Of a DNA stretch of 64,000 bases, positions 24,455 to 33,151 are shown piece by piece. Source of the stretch: DASSUW01 sp963844205 (lineage in GTDB: Bacteria > Actinomycetota > Thermoleophilia > Solirubrobacterales > Solirubrobacteraceae); contig CAWJNK010000001.1 of NCBI GenBank assembly GCA_963844205.1, positions 2,294,001 through 2,358,000 of the forward strand, in the 5' to 3' direction. The position numbers and the translations under genes were made by a program. Numbering within the stretch: position 1 is the first letter of the stretch; each line of letters begins with the position of its first letter. Below the pieces are notes generated by a model. The model was given only the letters and a program-made list of their open reading frames with translations, was not told the DNA's origin and ran no database searches.

Positions 24455-25779
24455 CCGCCGAGCGCCTGTCCGCCCTCGACGCCTCGTTCCTCGCCGTCGA
24501 GAGCCCGACGATGCCGATGCACGTCGGCTGGGTGGCGCAGTTCGACCCGCCCGAGGACGGCCCGCGCCCCACCGCGCAGGACCTGCTCGACCACGTCGCC
24601 GAGCGGATGGAGCACTCCCACCGCTACCGCCAGAAGCTGGCCGGCGTCCCGCTCGGCGTCCACGAGCCGGTGTGGGTCGACGACCCGGACTTCGACCCCG
24701 CCCGCCACCTGCACGCCGCCGGCGCCGGCGACCTCGACGAGCTGGTCGACGACGTCCTGTCGATCCCGCTCGAGCGCGACCGCCCGCTGTGGGAGATGTG
24801 GGCGACCGACGACCTCGCCATCGTCGGCAAGGCGCACCACTGCATGGTCGACGGCACGGCGGTGGTCGAGCTCGGCAACCTGCTGCTCGACGCCAAGCCC
24901 GATGCGCCCGGACCGGAGGCGGCGACGTGGCCCGCTGCCCCCGAGCCGACCCCAGGCCAGCGGCTCGGCCGCGCGATCGCCGACCGCACCGGCGAGGCCG
25001 CCTCGCTCCTCGCCGCCCCGCTGAAGCTGCGCCCGAAGACCGTCACCGGCGGCGCCCGGCTGCTCGCGCACACCGTGTTCGCCCCCGCGCCCGGCTCGCC
25101 GCTCAACCGCGCGGTCTCGCCGCGGCGCCACCACATCCGGCACACGCGCACGCTCGACGACGTGCGAACCGTTCGCCGCCACTTCCGCGTCACGCCGAAC
25201 GACGTCGTGCTCGCCACCTGCGCCGGCGCCCTGCGTCGCTTCGCCACCCGCCGCGGCGAGCCGCCGCAGGCGCTCAAGGTCATGGTCCCCGCCGACGTGC
25301 GCACGAGCGACGACCCGGCCGCCAGCGGCAACCGCATCTCGTTCGTCTTCATCGAGCTGCCCTGCCACGAACCGGACCCGGTGGAGCGGCTCAACGCCGT
25401 CCACCGCGCCACCGACCAGCGGCGGCGCGACGGCGAGGCCGAGGACCTCGACGCCGCGTTCCGCGTGCTCGCGCTCACCCCCGGGCCGGTCCAGCGCGCA
25501 TTCGCGCACGCGTTCGCGCACCCGCGCCTGTTCAACCTCACGATCTCCAGCGTCCCGGGGCCCGCCGTCCCCCGCTACCTGAGCGGCTGCCGGCTCCGGG
25601 AGGTCCACTCCGCGGTCCCGCTCGGCGCCGCCCACGCGCTCTCGATCGGCGTCGTCACCGTCGCCGGCAACGTCTGCTTCGGGATCTCCTCCGACCCTTC
25701 CATCCTGCCGGACGCCGACGCCCTCGCGGACGACCTCGCCGCGTCGCTGGACGAGCTGCTGGAGCGCGCCGATGCCTGA
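24451..25779 (+). CDS. wax ester synthase / diacylglycerol acyltransferase (WS/DGAT)
   Basis: A 442-residue acyl-CoA-dependent O-acyltransferase that makes triacylglycerol or wax esters at the inner face of the membrane. It shows the start motif LSALDASFLAVESPTMPMHVG, the catalytic HHCMVDG (129-135, the HHxxxDG motif) and the C-terminal NLTISSVPGP and SIGVVTVAGNVCFGISSDP blocks. Length fits the actinobacterial enzymes. The gene starts within the stop of the hydrolase (ATGA) and overlaps the HD gene by 8 nt, so storage-lipid synthesis and turnover appear co-regulated. Confidence 0.92.
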   Translation: MTAERLSALDASFLAVESPTMPMHVGWVAQFDPPEDGPRPTAQDLLDHVAERMEHSHRYRQKLAGVPLGVHEPVWVDDPDFDPARHLHAAGAGDLDELVDDVLSIPLERDRPLWEMWATDDLAIVGKAHHCMVDGTAVVELGNLLLDAKPDAPGPEAATWPAAPEPTPGQRLGRAIADRTGEAASLLAAPLKLRPKTVTGGARLLAHTVFAPAPGSPLNRAVSPRRHHIRHTRTLDDVRTVRRHFRVTPNDVVLATCAGALRRFATRRGEPPQALKVMVPADVRTSDDPAASGNRISFVFIELPCHEPDPVERLNAVHRATDQRRRDGEAEDLDAAFRVLALTPGPVQRAFAHAFAHPRLFNLTISSVPGPAVPRYLSGCRLREVHSAVPLGAAHALSIGVVTVAGNVCFGISSDPSILPDADALADDLAASLDELLERADA

Positions 25780-26578
25780 GGTCCCGCTGCGCGACGCGAT
25801 CGCGGCCATGAACATCCACGCGCCCAGCGAGCGCAACCGCAAGCTCGCCGGGTTCCTGGCCGCGGCGAACGCCGACACCCGGCTCAAGGCGCGCTGGCAC
25901 GCCGCCCAGATCAACGCCGAACGGCTCGAGATGAGCGACCACTCGTGGGTGCACCTGCAGATCGTGCTCAACCGCGCGCTGCGTCTCTTCCGGCTGCTGC
26001 GGCAGGGCGGCGTGGAGTCAACGCTCGAGCGGGACTACGGCCTGCACCCGCGCGACGCCGAGGTCGTGGTCGCCGCCGGCTGCCTGCTGCACGACCTCGG
26101 CATGTCGATCCACCGCATCGACCACGAGGCCTACAGCCTCTTCCTCGCCGCCGACCACCTCGACGAGCTGCTGGCCGACGTCTACGAGGAGCCGGAGCGC
26201 ACGATCGTCTCCTCCGAGGCGCTGCACGCGATCATCGGCCACCGCAGCGGCGGGCGCCCGCTCACGGTCGAGGCCGGCGTCGTCCGCGTGGCAGACGCGC
26301 TCGACATGGAGCACGGCCGGTCGCGCGTCGCCGTCGAGACCCACCTGCCGAACATCCACTCGCTGTCGGCGGCGGCGATCGACGAGGTGCGCATCCTGCC
26401 CGGCGAGCAGCGCACGGTCCGCGTCGAGATCGACATGAACAACTCCGCCGGCGTGTTCCAGGTCGACGAGCTGCTCGCGCGCAAGCTCCGCGGCTCGGGC
26501 CTCGAGGACCACATCGAGGTGGTGGCCCAGATCGAGGCCGAGCACGAGAAGCGGCTGCTGACGGTCTACCGGATCTAG
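25772..26578 (+). CDS. HD-domain metal-dependent phosphohydrolase
   Basis: A 268-residue cytoplasmic protein. An early His (DHSWVH near 52-57), the HD doublet in CLLHDLGMSIHRIDHE near 107-122, HAIIGHRSG near 150 and a final Asp in RVADALDMEHGRSRV near 170-185 make up the metal site of the HD superfamily. The C-terminal part has a ferredoxin-like beta-rich look. The substrate (nucleotide or cyclic nucleotide) is unknown. Last gene of the lipid operon; its stop overlaps the convergent reductase gene by 4 nt. Confidence 0.82.
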   Translation: MPEVPLRDAIAAMNIHAPSERNRKLAGFLAAANADTRLKARWHAAQINAERLEMSDHSWVHLQIVLNRALRLFRLLRQGGVESTLERDYGLHPRDAEVVVAAGCLLHDLGMSIHRIDHEAYSLFLAADHLDELLADVYEEPERTIVSSEALHAIIGHRSGGRPLTVEAGVVRVADALDMEHGRSRVAVETHLPNIHSLSAAAIDEVRILPGEQRTVRVEIDMNNSAGVFQVDELLARKLRGSGLEDHIEVVAQIEAEHEKRLLTVYRI

Positions 26579-27135
26579 CGCCTGAGCACCATGATCGCCA
26601 CGCCCTCGCCGACGCTCCTGAGGTCGGTGAGCTTGAGGGTCTTCTTGTCGCTGGTCTCGCCGAACAGCCGCCGGCCGGCGCCGAGGACCACCGGGAACAC
26701 CATCAGGCGCAGCTCGTCGACGAGGTCGCGCTCGAGCAGCTGCTGGACGACGCTGACGCTGCCGTGGACGACCACGTCGCCGTCCTGCTCCCGCTTGACC
26801 CGCTCGGCCGCCTCGGCGACGTCGCCCTCGAGCACCGTGGTGTTCCCCCACGCCGGGTCCTGGAGCGTCGACGACAGGACGTACTTCGGCATCGTGTTGA
26901 ACTTGTCGGCGAACTCGCCCTCGCGCTCCGGCCACGCCTTGGCGAAGCCCTCGTAGGTCTCACGCCCGAGCAGCAGCGCGTCCGAGCCCATCGTTTCGTC
27001 GAGCTTGAACTGGTTGCCCTCGTCGCCGCGCTCGAAGGCGAAGCTCCAGCCGCCGTGCTTGAAGTCCTCGGAGCCGCCGGGGTCCTCGACCACGCCGTCG
27101 AGGGAGATGAATTCGGTCACGACGATCCTGCCCAT
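26575..27135 (-). CDS. dihydrofolate-reductase-family protein
   Basis: A 186-residue DHFR/RibD-fold reductase with the typical VTEFISLDGVVEDPGG start, ALLLGRETYEGFAKAWP near 53-69, PKYVLSSTLQDPAW near 84-97, VHGSVSVVQQLLERDLVDELRLMVFPVVLG near 122-151 and GRRLF. It differs from the paralogue at 16689. ATG 27135 has AGGAGG 7 nt upstream. It is divergent from the ArsR gene and shares a 51-bp promoter region that contains an inverted repeat, so it may be an ArsR target. Confidence 0.85.
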   Translation of the reverse strand: MGRIVVTEFISLDGVVEDPGGSEDFKHGGWSFAFERGDEGNQFKLDETMGSDALLLGRETYEGFAKAWPEREGEFADKFNTMPKYVLSSTLQDPAWGNTTVLEGDVAEAAERVKREQDGDVVVHGSVSVVQQLLERDLVDELRLMVFPVVLGAGRRLFGETSDKKTLKLTDLRSVGEGVAIMVLRR

Positions 27136-27174
27136 GGGGAGCCTCCTGAAGGGGTCTGGGGAGCAAGCTACTAT

Positions 27175-27190
27175 TCAATCTATCAATTGA
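27175..27190. promoter_or_regulatory. candidate ArsR operator
   Basis: TCAAT (27175-27179) and ATTGA (27186-27190) are inverted repeats with a 6-nt spacer in the only A/T-rich patch between the divergent reductase and ArsR genes. The right half overlaps the proposed TTG start of the ArsR gene. ArsR-family repressors typically bind such imperfect palindromes at their own promoters. Confidence 0.45.
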
Positions 27191-27513
27191 GGACTGAACT
27201 AGCGGACTCACTCAACAGCACCTTCGCGGCGCTGGCCGACCCGACCCGCCGCGCGATCCTCGACCGGCTCGAGGAGCGCGGCGAGGCGACCGTGAGCGAG
27301 CTCGCCGAGCCGTTCCCGATCAGCCTCCAGGCGGTCTCGATGCACCTCAAGGTGCTGGAGCAGGCCGGCCTCATCACCCGCGGCCGCCGGGCGCAGCTCC
27401 GCCCGTCGCGGGTCGAGGGCGAGCGGATGCGGGAGGCCGTCGAATGGCTGCTGAAGTACCGTCGCTTCTGGGACGACAGCTTCGACGCGCTGGAGGCACG
27501 GCTGAGTGAGTGA
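27187..27513 (+). CDS. ArsR-family winged-helix repressor
   Basis: A 108-residue winged-helix regulator of the SRPBCC-linked subgroup. FAALADPTRRAILDRLEERGEATVSEL and ISLQAVSMHLKVLEQAGLITRGRRAQ are the characteristic helices; there is no CxC metal motif, so it probably does not sense metal. The most consistent start is TTG 27187; other in-frame starts are absent before the conserved region. The 3' end overlaps the SRPBCC gene by 8 nt. Likely represses itself, the SRPBCC gene and perhaps the divergent reductase. Confidence 0.87.
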   Translation: MRTELADSLNSTFAALADPTRRAILDRLEERGEATVSELAEPFPISLQAVSMHLKVLEQAGLITRGRRAQLRPSRVEGERMREAVEWLLKYRRFWDDSFDALEARLSE

Positions 27514-27937
27514 CGGCATCACGCTGGTCCGCGTGTTCGACGCGCCGCGCGAGCGCGTGTGGAAGGAGTGGACCGAGCCCGAGCGGTTCGCCGATTGGTT
27601 CGGCGGCCCGCAGAACGAGATCCCGCTGCCCTCGGTGTCGATGGACGTCCGGGTCGGAGGTGCCTGGCAGCTCACCATGCGGACGGCCCGCGGCGACATC
27701 CTCTGGCACGGCGAATATCACGAGGTCGTCGAGCCCTCGCGGCTCGTGCTCACGATGTGCGACCGGCCTCCGGACGAGACCGGGTACGAGCTCGTGATCG
27801 TCGACCTCGTCGATCTCGGCGATGGCCGGACCGAGATGCGGTTCGAGCAGCGCGGGCGGATGTCGCCGGAGCAGTACCGGGCTGCCGGCTCCGGCTGGTC
27901 CGGATTTTTCGATCGGATCGATGAGCGCCTTCGGTAG
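27506..27937 (+). CDS. SRPBCC / AHSA1-like protein
   Basis: A 143-residue START-fold protein: VRVFDAPRERVWKEWTEPERFADWFGG at the N-terminus, a mid-strand GEYHEVVEPSRLVLTM near 71-86 and the C-terminal helix SGWSGFFDRIDERL. The fold makes a hydrophobic cavity for a small ligand. ArsR-SRPBCC pairs are common, with the SRPBCC protein as the regulated partner; the ligand is unknown. The GTG start lies inside the ArsR gene. Confidence 0.88.
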   Translation: MSDGITLVRVFDAPRERVWKEWTEPERFADWFGGPQNEIPLPSVSMDVRVGGAWQLTMRTARGDILWHGEYHEVVEPSRLVLTMCDRPPDETGYELVIVDLVDLGDGRTEMRFEQRGRMSPEQYRAAGSGWSGFFDRIDERLR

Positions 27938-27949
27938 GGTTTGCTCGAG

Positions 27950-28363
27950 ATGGCCCGTTCCTCCACGCTCAGGGCATCGGACGCCGATCGCGACGCGGTC
28001 GCCGAGCGGCTGCGGCAGGCCGCCGTGGAGGGCCGGCTCGAGCCGTGGGAGCTGGAGCAGCGGCTGCACACGGCGCTGCGGGCGCGCACGTACGGCGAGC
28101 TCGACCCGCTGCTGCGCGACCTTCCGCCGCGATCGGTCGCCCGTCGCCGGCCGGCGGTCTCGCCCGGCCCGACCGCCGGCCTCGTCGCGCTCGTGGCCGT
28201 GCGGCTCGTCGTGACGCTGGTGATCGTCGCCGCGCTCATGTTCGCCTTCGCCGTCACCGCCGCGTGGTGGCTGCTCGGCCTCATCGTCTGGGTCACCGTG
28301 CGCAGCACCCGACGCTCCTGCGGCTCCTGGCACCGGCCGCCGCGCGCCCGCCGCGTCTACTGA
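27950..28363 (+). CDS. DUF1707 protein with C-terminal membrane segments
   Basis: A 137-residue protein. The N-terminal DUF1707 (SHOCT-like) domain shows LRASDADRDAVAERLRQAAVEGRLEPWEL and ARTYGELDPLLRDLP. Two hydrophobic helices follow (about 73-110), then a short basic tail. The family is membrane-associated and uncharacterised. ATG 27950 lies 9 nt after a TAGGGT box; a TTG 9 nt upstream is an alternative. It is not overlapped by the SRPBCC gene, so it probably has its own transcript. Confidence 0.8.
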   Translation: MARSSTLRASDADRDAVAERLRQAAVEGRLEPWELEQRLHTALRARTYGELDPLLRDLPPRSVARRRPAVSPGPTAGLVALVAVRLVVTLVIVAALMFAFAVTAAWWLLGLIVWVTVRSTRRSCGSWHRPPRARRVY

Positions 28364-28402
28364 CCCTTGCCTCAGCGCCCTCGCCCGCCATAGAGTTGGG
28401 CG

Positions 28403-30133
28403 GTGAGGCGGGCGATGGTGACGGCGGTGCTGGCGCTGATGGCGATCGCGCCGTCGTCCGCGCAGGCGCAGAGCACGTACGCCGACCTCGTCACGTCGAC
28501 TCCCGGCCTGACCGCGTACTGGCGGCTCGCCGGCGGAGCCCCCGGCGCCCTGGTCGGAGATCCCGACACCTCGACCCGCTTCGACGGCGTCGACGACGAG
28601 TTTCAGGGCAGCAGCGGCGTGGCGGTCGGCACCCTGGAGGGCTGGTTCGTCTGGGAGGCCGGGGTCGCCGTCATGCGCGACTCGACGGCCTCGGGAGGCT
28701 GGATCCTCGCGTTCGACAGCGGCGGCCGGGTCGCGTACCGGGTCGCCGGCACGACGCTCGCCACGTCGCTCGCGACCGCCGACCTGCGCGCCGGCTGGCA
28801 CCACGTCGTGCTCACCGTCGCGGACGGCGCGACCGCGTTCTACCTCGACGGCGAGCGGGTCCACAGCGGCGCGGCCCCGAACGCGGCCGCCCCGACCATG
28901 CCGTGGCACGTCATGCGCAACGGCACGACGACCCAGTACTCGCGCGGGCGCGCCGACGAGGTCGCCGTCTACGACACCGCCCTCCCGCCGGAGACGATCC
29001 GCGAGCACTTCCAGGCCGCGGCGAGGCCCGCGACGGCCGACCTCCTGCGCGCCTACTCGCCGCACCTTCGCTACGAGGCGCAGGAGACCTACTTCGCCGA
29101 CTCCGCCGCCGAGATGACCGACAACTTCGTCGCCGGATCGCGGCAGAACGTCCTCGTCGGCGGGAGCGGCGCCCGCATCGCGGCCGCCAACCCGGCCGAC
29201 CCGCTGCCCAACCTCTCGCTCGCCTTCCTGGGCGACCCCACGTACGCGAACGGCACCGCGGCCACGACGTCCGACTACCTCGACGCCGCGAACGGCTTCT
29301 ACCAGCAGGACGCCCAGCGGATGCGCGCCGCCGGCTACCGCGACCGCGTCTACGGGCGCGCCGTAACTGCGGGCGGGAAGGCCTGGCTGCAGTACTGGCT
29401 GTTCTCCTACTACAACCCGCAGAACGTCCTCGGCTTCGGCGTCCACGAGGGCGACTGGGAGTTCATCCAGGTCGGCCTCGACACCGACGGCGTGCCGGAC
29501 GTCGCCACCTACGCCCAGCACAGCGGCGGCGAGCGTTGCGCGTGGAGCCGGGTCGTCAAGTCCGGGGCCGCGCCGGTCGTCTACGTCGCGCTCGCCTCGC
29601 ACGCGTCGTACGTCTCGTCCGGCGTGAACCCGCGCGGGTTCTATCCCGACGACTACCACCGGGGCGGCGGCTACCAGGTGCGTCCGGCGCTCGAGATCGT
29701 CACGCCGAGCACGCCGTTCATGGCTTGGCGCGGCAAGTGGGGCGCGTCGAGCTCGAGCCCGGTCGCGCCGCGCCGGCAGGCCAAGTGGGGCGATCCGAAC
29801 GCGTTCAATGCGAACGCCTCGGCCTGCACGGTCGGCACCGCCCAGGCGTCCGCGACCGCGAGCGCGCTCCGTGCCGATGTCGCCCCGCCACGGATCACCG
29901 CACGCCGGACCAACGAGCGTGCCACGGTCCGCTACCGGTCGAGCGCGGCGACCGTGCTCATCAGCATCGCGCGGTCGGGCGCACCGGACGTCGCGGTCGC
30001 CCGTCGCGCCCGCGGCCCGCGCGGCGCCGTCACGCTTCGCCTGCCGCCCGGCAGCGGCCCCTACGCCGTGAGCGCGAGCGCGTTCGACAGCCGCGGCGGC
30101 CGCAGCCCGATCGTCACGACGCCCGTGCGCTGA
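28403..30133 (+). CDS. secreted LamG-Vps62-type protein
   Basis: A 576-residue exported protein with signal peptide (MVTAVLALMAIAPSSAQA). Residues 30-210 form a LamG/concanavalin-like domain (LTAYWRLAGG, GWHHVVLTVADGATAFYLDGERVHSG, DEVAVYDTALPPETIREHF). Residues 215-460 resemble the Vps62-related family, with FGVHEGDWEFIQV near 350-362 and VYVALASHASYVSSG near 394-408. A Thr/Arg-rich beta-type C-terminal domain follows. Role unknown; carbohydrate or surface binding is plausible from LamG. GTG 28403 is 6 nt after a TAGAGT box. It overlaps the convergent DUF3891 gene by 20 nt. Confidence 0.75.
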   Translation: MRRAMVTAVLALMAIAPSSAQAQSTYADLVTSTPGLTAYWRLAGGAPGALVGDPDTSTRFDGVDDEFQGSSGVAVGTLEGWFVWEAGVAVMRDSTASGGWILAFDSGGRVAYRVAGTTLATSLATADLRAGWHHVVLTVADGATAFYLDGERVHSGAAPNAAAPTMPWHVMRNGTTTQYSRGRADEVAVYDTALPPETIREHFQAAARPATADLLRAYSPHLRYEAQETYFADSAAEMTDNFVAGSRQNVLVGGSGARIAAANPADPLPNLSLAFLGDPTYANGTAATTSDYLDAANGFYQQDAQRMRAAGYRDRVYGRAVTAGGKAWLQYWLFSYYNPQNVLGFGVHEGDWEFIQVGLDTDGVPDVATYAQHSGGERCAWSRVVKSGAAPVVYVALASHASYVSSGVNPRGFYPDDYHRGGGYQVRPALEIVTPSTPFMAWRGKWGASSSSPVAPRRQAKWGDPNAFNANASACTVGTAQASATASALRADVAPPRITARRTNERATVRYRSSAATVLISIARSGAPDVAVARRARGPRGAVTLRLPPGSGPYAVSASAFDSRGGRSPIVTTPVR

Positions 30134-30857
30134 GCTCGACGTCGATCGTCTCCCACGACGCCGCCTCGAGCGCCGCGCGCATCGCGGCCTCGTCGTCGAA
30201 CCGGCCGCTCAACCGGCGGCCCTCGCAGCGGAGCGTCACGGCCGGCTCGCGGAACGGCCACGGCTCGAGCCCGGCCGAGCTCACCTCGACGTCGACCTCG
30301 CCCTTCGCCGCCGGCACCGCCGACAGCGTGAACGGCGCCCAACCCAGCAGCAGGCCGAGCGAGAGCGAGTCCCACGTCCACACCAGCCGCTGGTTGCGGC
30401 GCACGATCCGCGGGTCGGCCCGCAGGCCGGCCAGCAGCGCCTCCTGCAGCTCGCGCTGCCCGTCGAGGAACGCCCGCACGCGATCCACGTCGGCCGGCGA
30501 GAGCCGCCCGAGGTCGCGCCGGTCGTACAGGGCGGTGCCGTGCATGGAGACGAGCAGCGCGGCGTAGCGGCTCTGCGACAGCACCAGCGGCGCCGCGCTC
30601 CACCAGATCTCGAGGTGGTCGTCGAGCGGGAGCTCCATGAACGACCGCGGCAGCCCCGTGTCCGGGTTCAGCGTCGGCCGCCGCTCCCACGCCGCCATCC
30701 CGAGGTCGTGCTGCTCGGCCGCCAGGCACACCTCCTCCCACGGCTCGACGGCGCCGAACCGCTCGTTCCCCCACGCCCGCGCGAGCTGCCCGGACAGCCA
30801 CGCGTGCGCGGGCTGGCCGATCGCGATCACGTCATCGCCGTCGCGCCGGAGCAGCAT
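30114..30857 (-). CDS. DUF3891 family protein
   Basis: A 247-residue cytoplasmic protein with the DUF3891 pattern: a MLLRRDGDDVIAIGQPAHAWLSGQLARAWG-type start, EVCLAAEQHDLGMAAWE near 42-58 and RYAALLVSMHGTALY near 97-111. The conserved His/Asp residues suggest an HD-like metal site, but no activity is known. Starts at ATG 30857, 86 bp from the divergent MMPL gene. Confidence 0.8.
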   Translation of the reverse strand: MLLRRDGDDVIAIGQPAHAWLSGQLARAWGNERFGAVEPWEEVCLAAEQHDLGMAAWERRPTLNPDTGLPRSFMELPLDDHLEIWWSAAPLVLSQSRYAALLVSMHGTALYDRRDLGRLSPADVDRVRAFLDGQRELQEALLAGLRADPRIVRRNQRLVWTWDSLSLGLLLGWAPFTLSAVPAAKGEVDVEVSSAGLEPWPFREPAVTLRCEGRRLSGRFDDEAAMRAALEAASWETIDVELSARAS

Positions 30858-30930
30858 CAGTCGGTTCTCACTGGGGGCACCCGCACGCGAGGGTACGGCT
30901 AACGCGAGCGAACTAGCGGCGACGCCCGGC

Positions 30931-30936
30931 TAGCGT
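30931..30936 (+). promoter_or_regulatory. candidate -10 box (TAGCGT) for the MMPL gene
   Basis: TAGCGT ends 7 nt before ATG 30944, the spacing expected for a leaderless transcript. The identical hexamer precedes both LAL regulator genes at 56450 and 61900. Confidence 0.5.
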
Positions 30937-30943
30937 CCGGCCG

Positions 30944-33103
30944 ATGCGCAAGATTGCAGCCTGGTGCCACGACCGGCGCCGCACCGTGATTGGCCTCTGG
31001 GTCGCCGCGTTCGTCCTCTTCGCCGCCCTGTGGGGCACGGCCGCGGGTGAGTTCGTCAACAACTTCAGCCTCCCCGGCACGGAGTCCCAGCGGGCCTATG
31101 ACCTCCTCAAGGACCGCTTCCCCGAGCAGTCGGGTGACACCGCCAGCGTCGTCTTCGCCGTCAAGGACGGCACCGTGCTCGACCAGTCCCACCGCCCGGC
31201 GATCGAGCAGGTCCGCGCCACGATCGAGAAGTCGCCCGAGGTGCGCGCCGTCGGCGACCCGTACGCGGAGGGCGCCCCCGTCTCGAAGGACGGCCGGATC
31301 ACGTTCGCCCAGATCCAGCTCGCCAAGGGCGCCGGAGAGGCCGACGTCGCCGGGATCAAGACGATGGCCGAGAACACGCTCAAGCTCGACGGCAAGGACG
31401 GCGTCCAAGTGGCGCTGGGCGGCGACATCATCCACTGGTCGACCGCCGAGCAGGGCGGCGCCGGGGAGATCTTCGGCGTCCTCGTGGCCGCGGTCGTGCT
31501 GTTCCTCACGCTCGGCTTGGTCGCGATGTGGCTGCCGCTGCTCAACGCCCTGTTCGCGATCATCGTGAGCCTCGGGCTCATGGCCGTGATCGGCACCCGC
31601 CTGCTCGACGTCGTCGACTGGTCGCCGCAGCTCGCGGCGATGATCGGCATCGGCGTCGGCATCGACTACGCGCTGCTCATCCTCAACCGCTTCCGATTGG
31701 AACGCGGGTCCGGGCGCGACGTGCGGGAGGCGACGCTGACCGCGCTCGACACGTCCGGCCGCGCCGTCCTGTTCGCGGGCATCGTCGTGGTGATCGCGAT
31801 GCTCGGCATGATCCTGCTCGGCATCTCGTTCCTCTACGGCCCGGCCATCGGCGCCGCGCTCTCGGTGCTGTTCACGATGTTCGCCGCGCTGACGCTGACA
31901 CCCGCGATCATGGGCAGCTGGATCGGCCGGCACATCAAGCCGGCCGGCAACGGCACCGCCGGCGAGGACCTTGCGGACCGCGAGACCGGCTTCGCCGCGC
32001 GCTGGAGCCGCTTCGTGGCGGACCATCCGCTGCCGGTGGCCATCCTCGCGCTCGCGGTGCTGATCACGATCGCGCTGCCCGCGCTCCACATCCGCCTGGC
32101 CAGCAGCGACGCCAGCACGTACAAGAAGGACGACACCGCGCGCATCGCCTACGACCTGCAGAAGGAGGGCTTCGGCCCGGGCTTCAGCGCCCCGCTCCTG
32201 CTCGCGGTCGAGCTGCCGCGCTCCGGCGGGGACGCCGCGCTCACGCAGATCGGCGACGCCCTGCGCGGTCAGGCCGGGATCGCCGACGTCCTGCCGCCCC
32301 AGCTCAACGAGAAGGGCGACACGGCGACGATGATCGCCTACCCGACGAGCACGCCGCAGGAGGAGCGCACCGACCAGACGGTGCGGCAGGCGCGCGACGA
32401 GACGCTCCCGCCGATCGAGAAGGCGACCGGCGCGCGGGTGTCGATCGGCGGCACGACGGCGTCGAACCTCGACTTCGCGCAGACGATCCGCGACAAGCTG
32501 CCGCTGTTCATCGGCGTCGTGGTCGGGCTGTCGCTGCTGCTGCTCGCGGTCGTCTTCCGCTCGCTGCTGATCCCGATCAAGGCCGGCATCTTCAACCTGT
32601 TGTCGATCGCCGGCGCGTTCGGCGTGGTGACGTTCATCTTCCAGGACGGCAACCTCGCCGGCCTGTTCGGCGACGCCACCGGCCCGATCGAGTCGTTCCT
32701 GCCGATCATGGTCTTCGCGGTCGTGTTCGGCCTGTCGATGGACTACGAGGTGTTCCTCGTCTCGCGCATGCACGAGGAGTGGGTCCACACCCGCGACGCG
32801 CGCTACGCGGTGCGCCACGGGCTGGCCATGACCGGCCGCGTGGTGACGGCGGCGGCGATCATCATGATCGCGGTCTTCGGCGCCTTCGCGATCGGCAACG
32901 AGCGGGCTCTGGCCATGATGGGCGTCGGCTTCGCGTCGGCGATCTTCATCGACGCGTTCATCATCCGGCTCCTGCTGCTGCCGGCGGTGATGCACCTCGT
33001 CGGCCCGGCGATGTGGTGGATGCCGAGCTGGCTCGACAAGCGCCTGCCGCACCTCAACATCGAGCGGCCCGACGAGGCGCTCCCAGCGCCGGCCGCCGGC
33101 TGA
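30944..33103 (+). CDS. MMPL-family RND transporter
   Basis: A 719-residue RND-superfamily transporter with about twelve membrane helices: one at the N-terminus, a large external loop (about 35-170), a block of five helices to about 330, a second loop and a second helix block. Visible family elements are GIGVGIDYALLILNRFR near 238-254 and VFGLSMDYEVFLVSRMHEEW near 595-614, the Asp-Tyr pairs that relay protons. MMPL proteins export lipids, siderophores or drugs; the cargo is unknown. It is single, with strong terminators downstream and its own -10 box. Confidence 0.9.
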   Translation: MRKIAAWCHDRRRTVIGLWVAAFVLFAALWGTAAGEFVNNFSLPGTESQRAYDLLKDRFPEQSGDTASVVFAVKDGTVLDQSHRPAIEQVRATIEKSPEVRAVGDPYAEGAPVSKDGRITFAQIQLAKGAGEADVAGIKTMAENTLKLDGKDGVQVALGGDIIHWSTAEQGGAGEIFGVLVAAVVLFLTLGLVAMWLPLLNALFAIIVSLGLMAVIGTRLLDVVDWSPQLAAMIGIGVGIDYALLILNRFRLERGSGRDVREATLTALDTSGRAVLFAGIVVVIAMLGMILLGISFLYGPAIGAALSVLFTMFAALTLTPAIMGSWIGRHIKPAGNGTAGEDLADRETGFAARWSRFVADHPLPVAILALAVLITIALPALHIRLASSDASTYKKDDTARIAYDLQKEGFGPGFSAPLLLAVELPRSGGDAALTQIGDALRGQAGIADVLPPQLNEKGDTATMIAYPTSTPQEERTDQTVRQARDETLPPIEKATGARVSIGGTTASNLDFAQTIRDKLPLFIGVVVGLSLLLLAVVFRSLLIPIKAGIFNLLSIAGAFGVVTFIFQDGNLAGLFGDATGPIESFLPIMVFAVVFGLSMDYEVFLVSRMHEEWVHTRDARYAVRHGLAMTGRVVTAAAIIMIAVFGAFAIGNERALAMMGVGFASAIFIDAFIIRLLLLPAVMHLVGPAMWWMPSWLDKRLPHLNIERPDEALPAPAAG

Positions 33104-33113
33104 GCGACGTCGC

Positions 33114-33143
33114 GGCGCCCACCGCCGAGCGGCGGTGGGCGCC
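33114..33143. terminator. bidirectional terminator hairpin
   Basis: GGCGCCCACCGCC (33114-33126) and GGCGGTGGGCGCC (33131-33143) form a perfect 13-bp stem with a GAGC loop. It lies between the convergent MMPL gene and the ThuA-dehydrogenase gene. Confidence 0.85.
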
Positions 33144-33151
33144 TGCCACCG

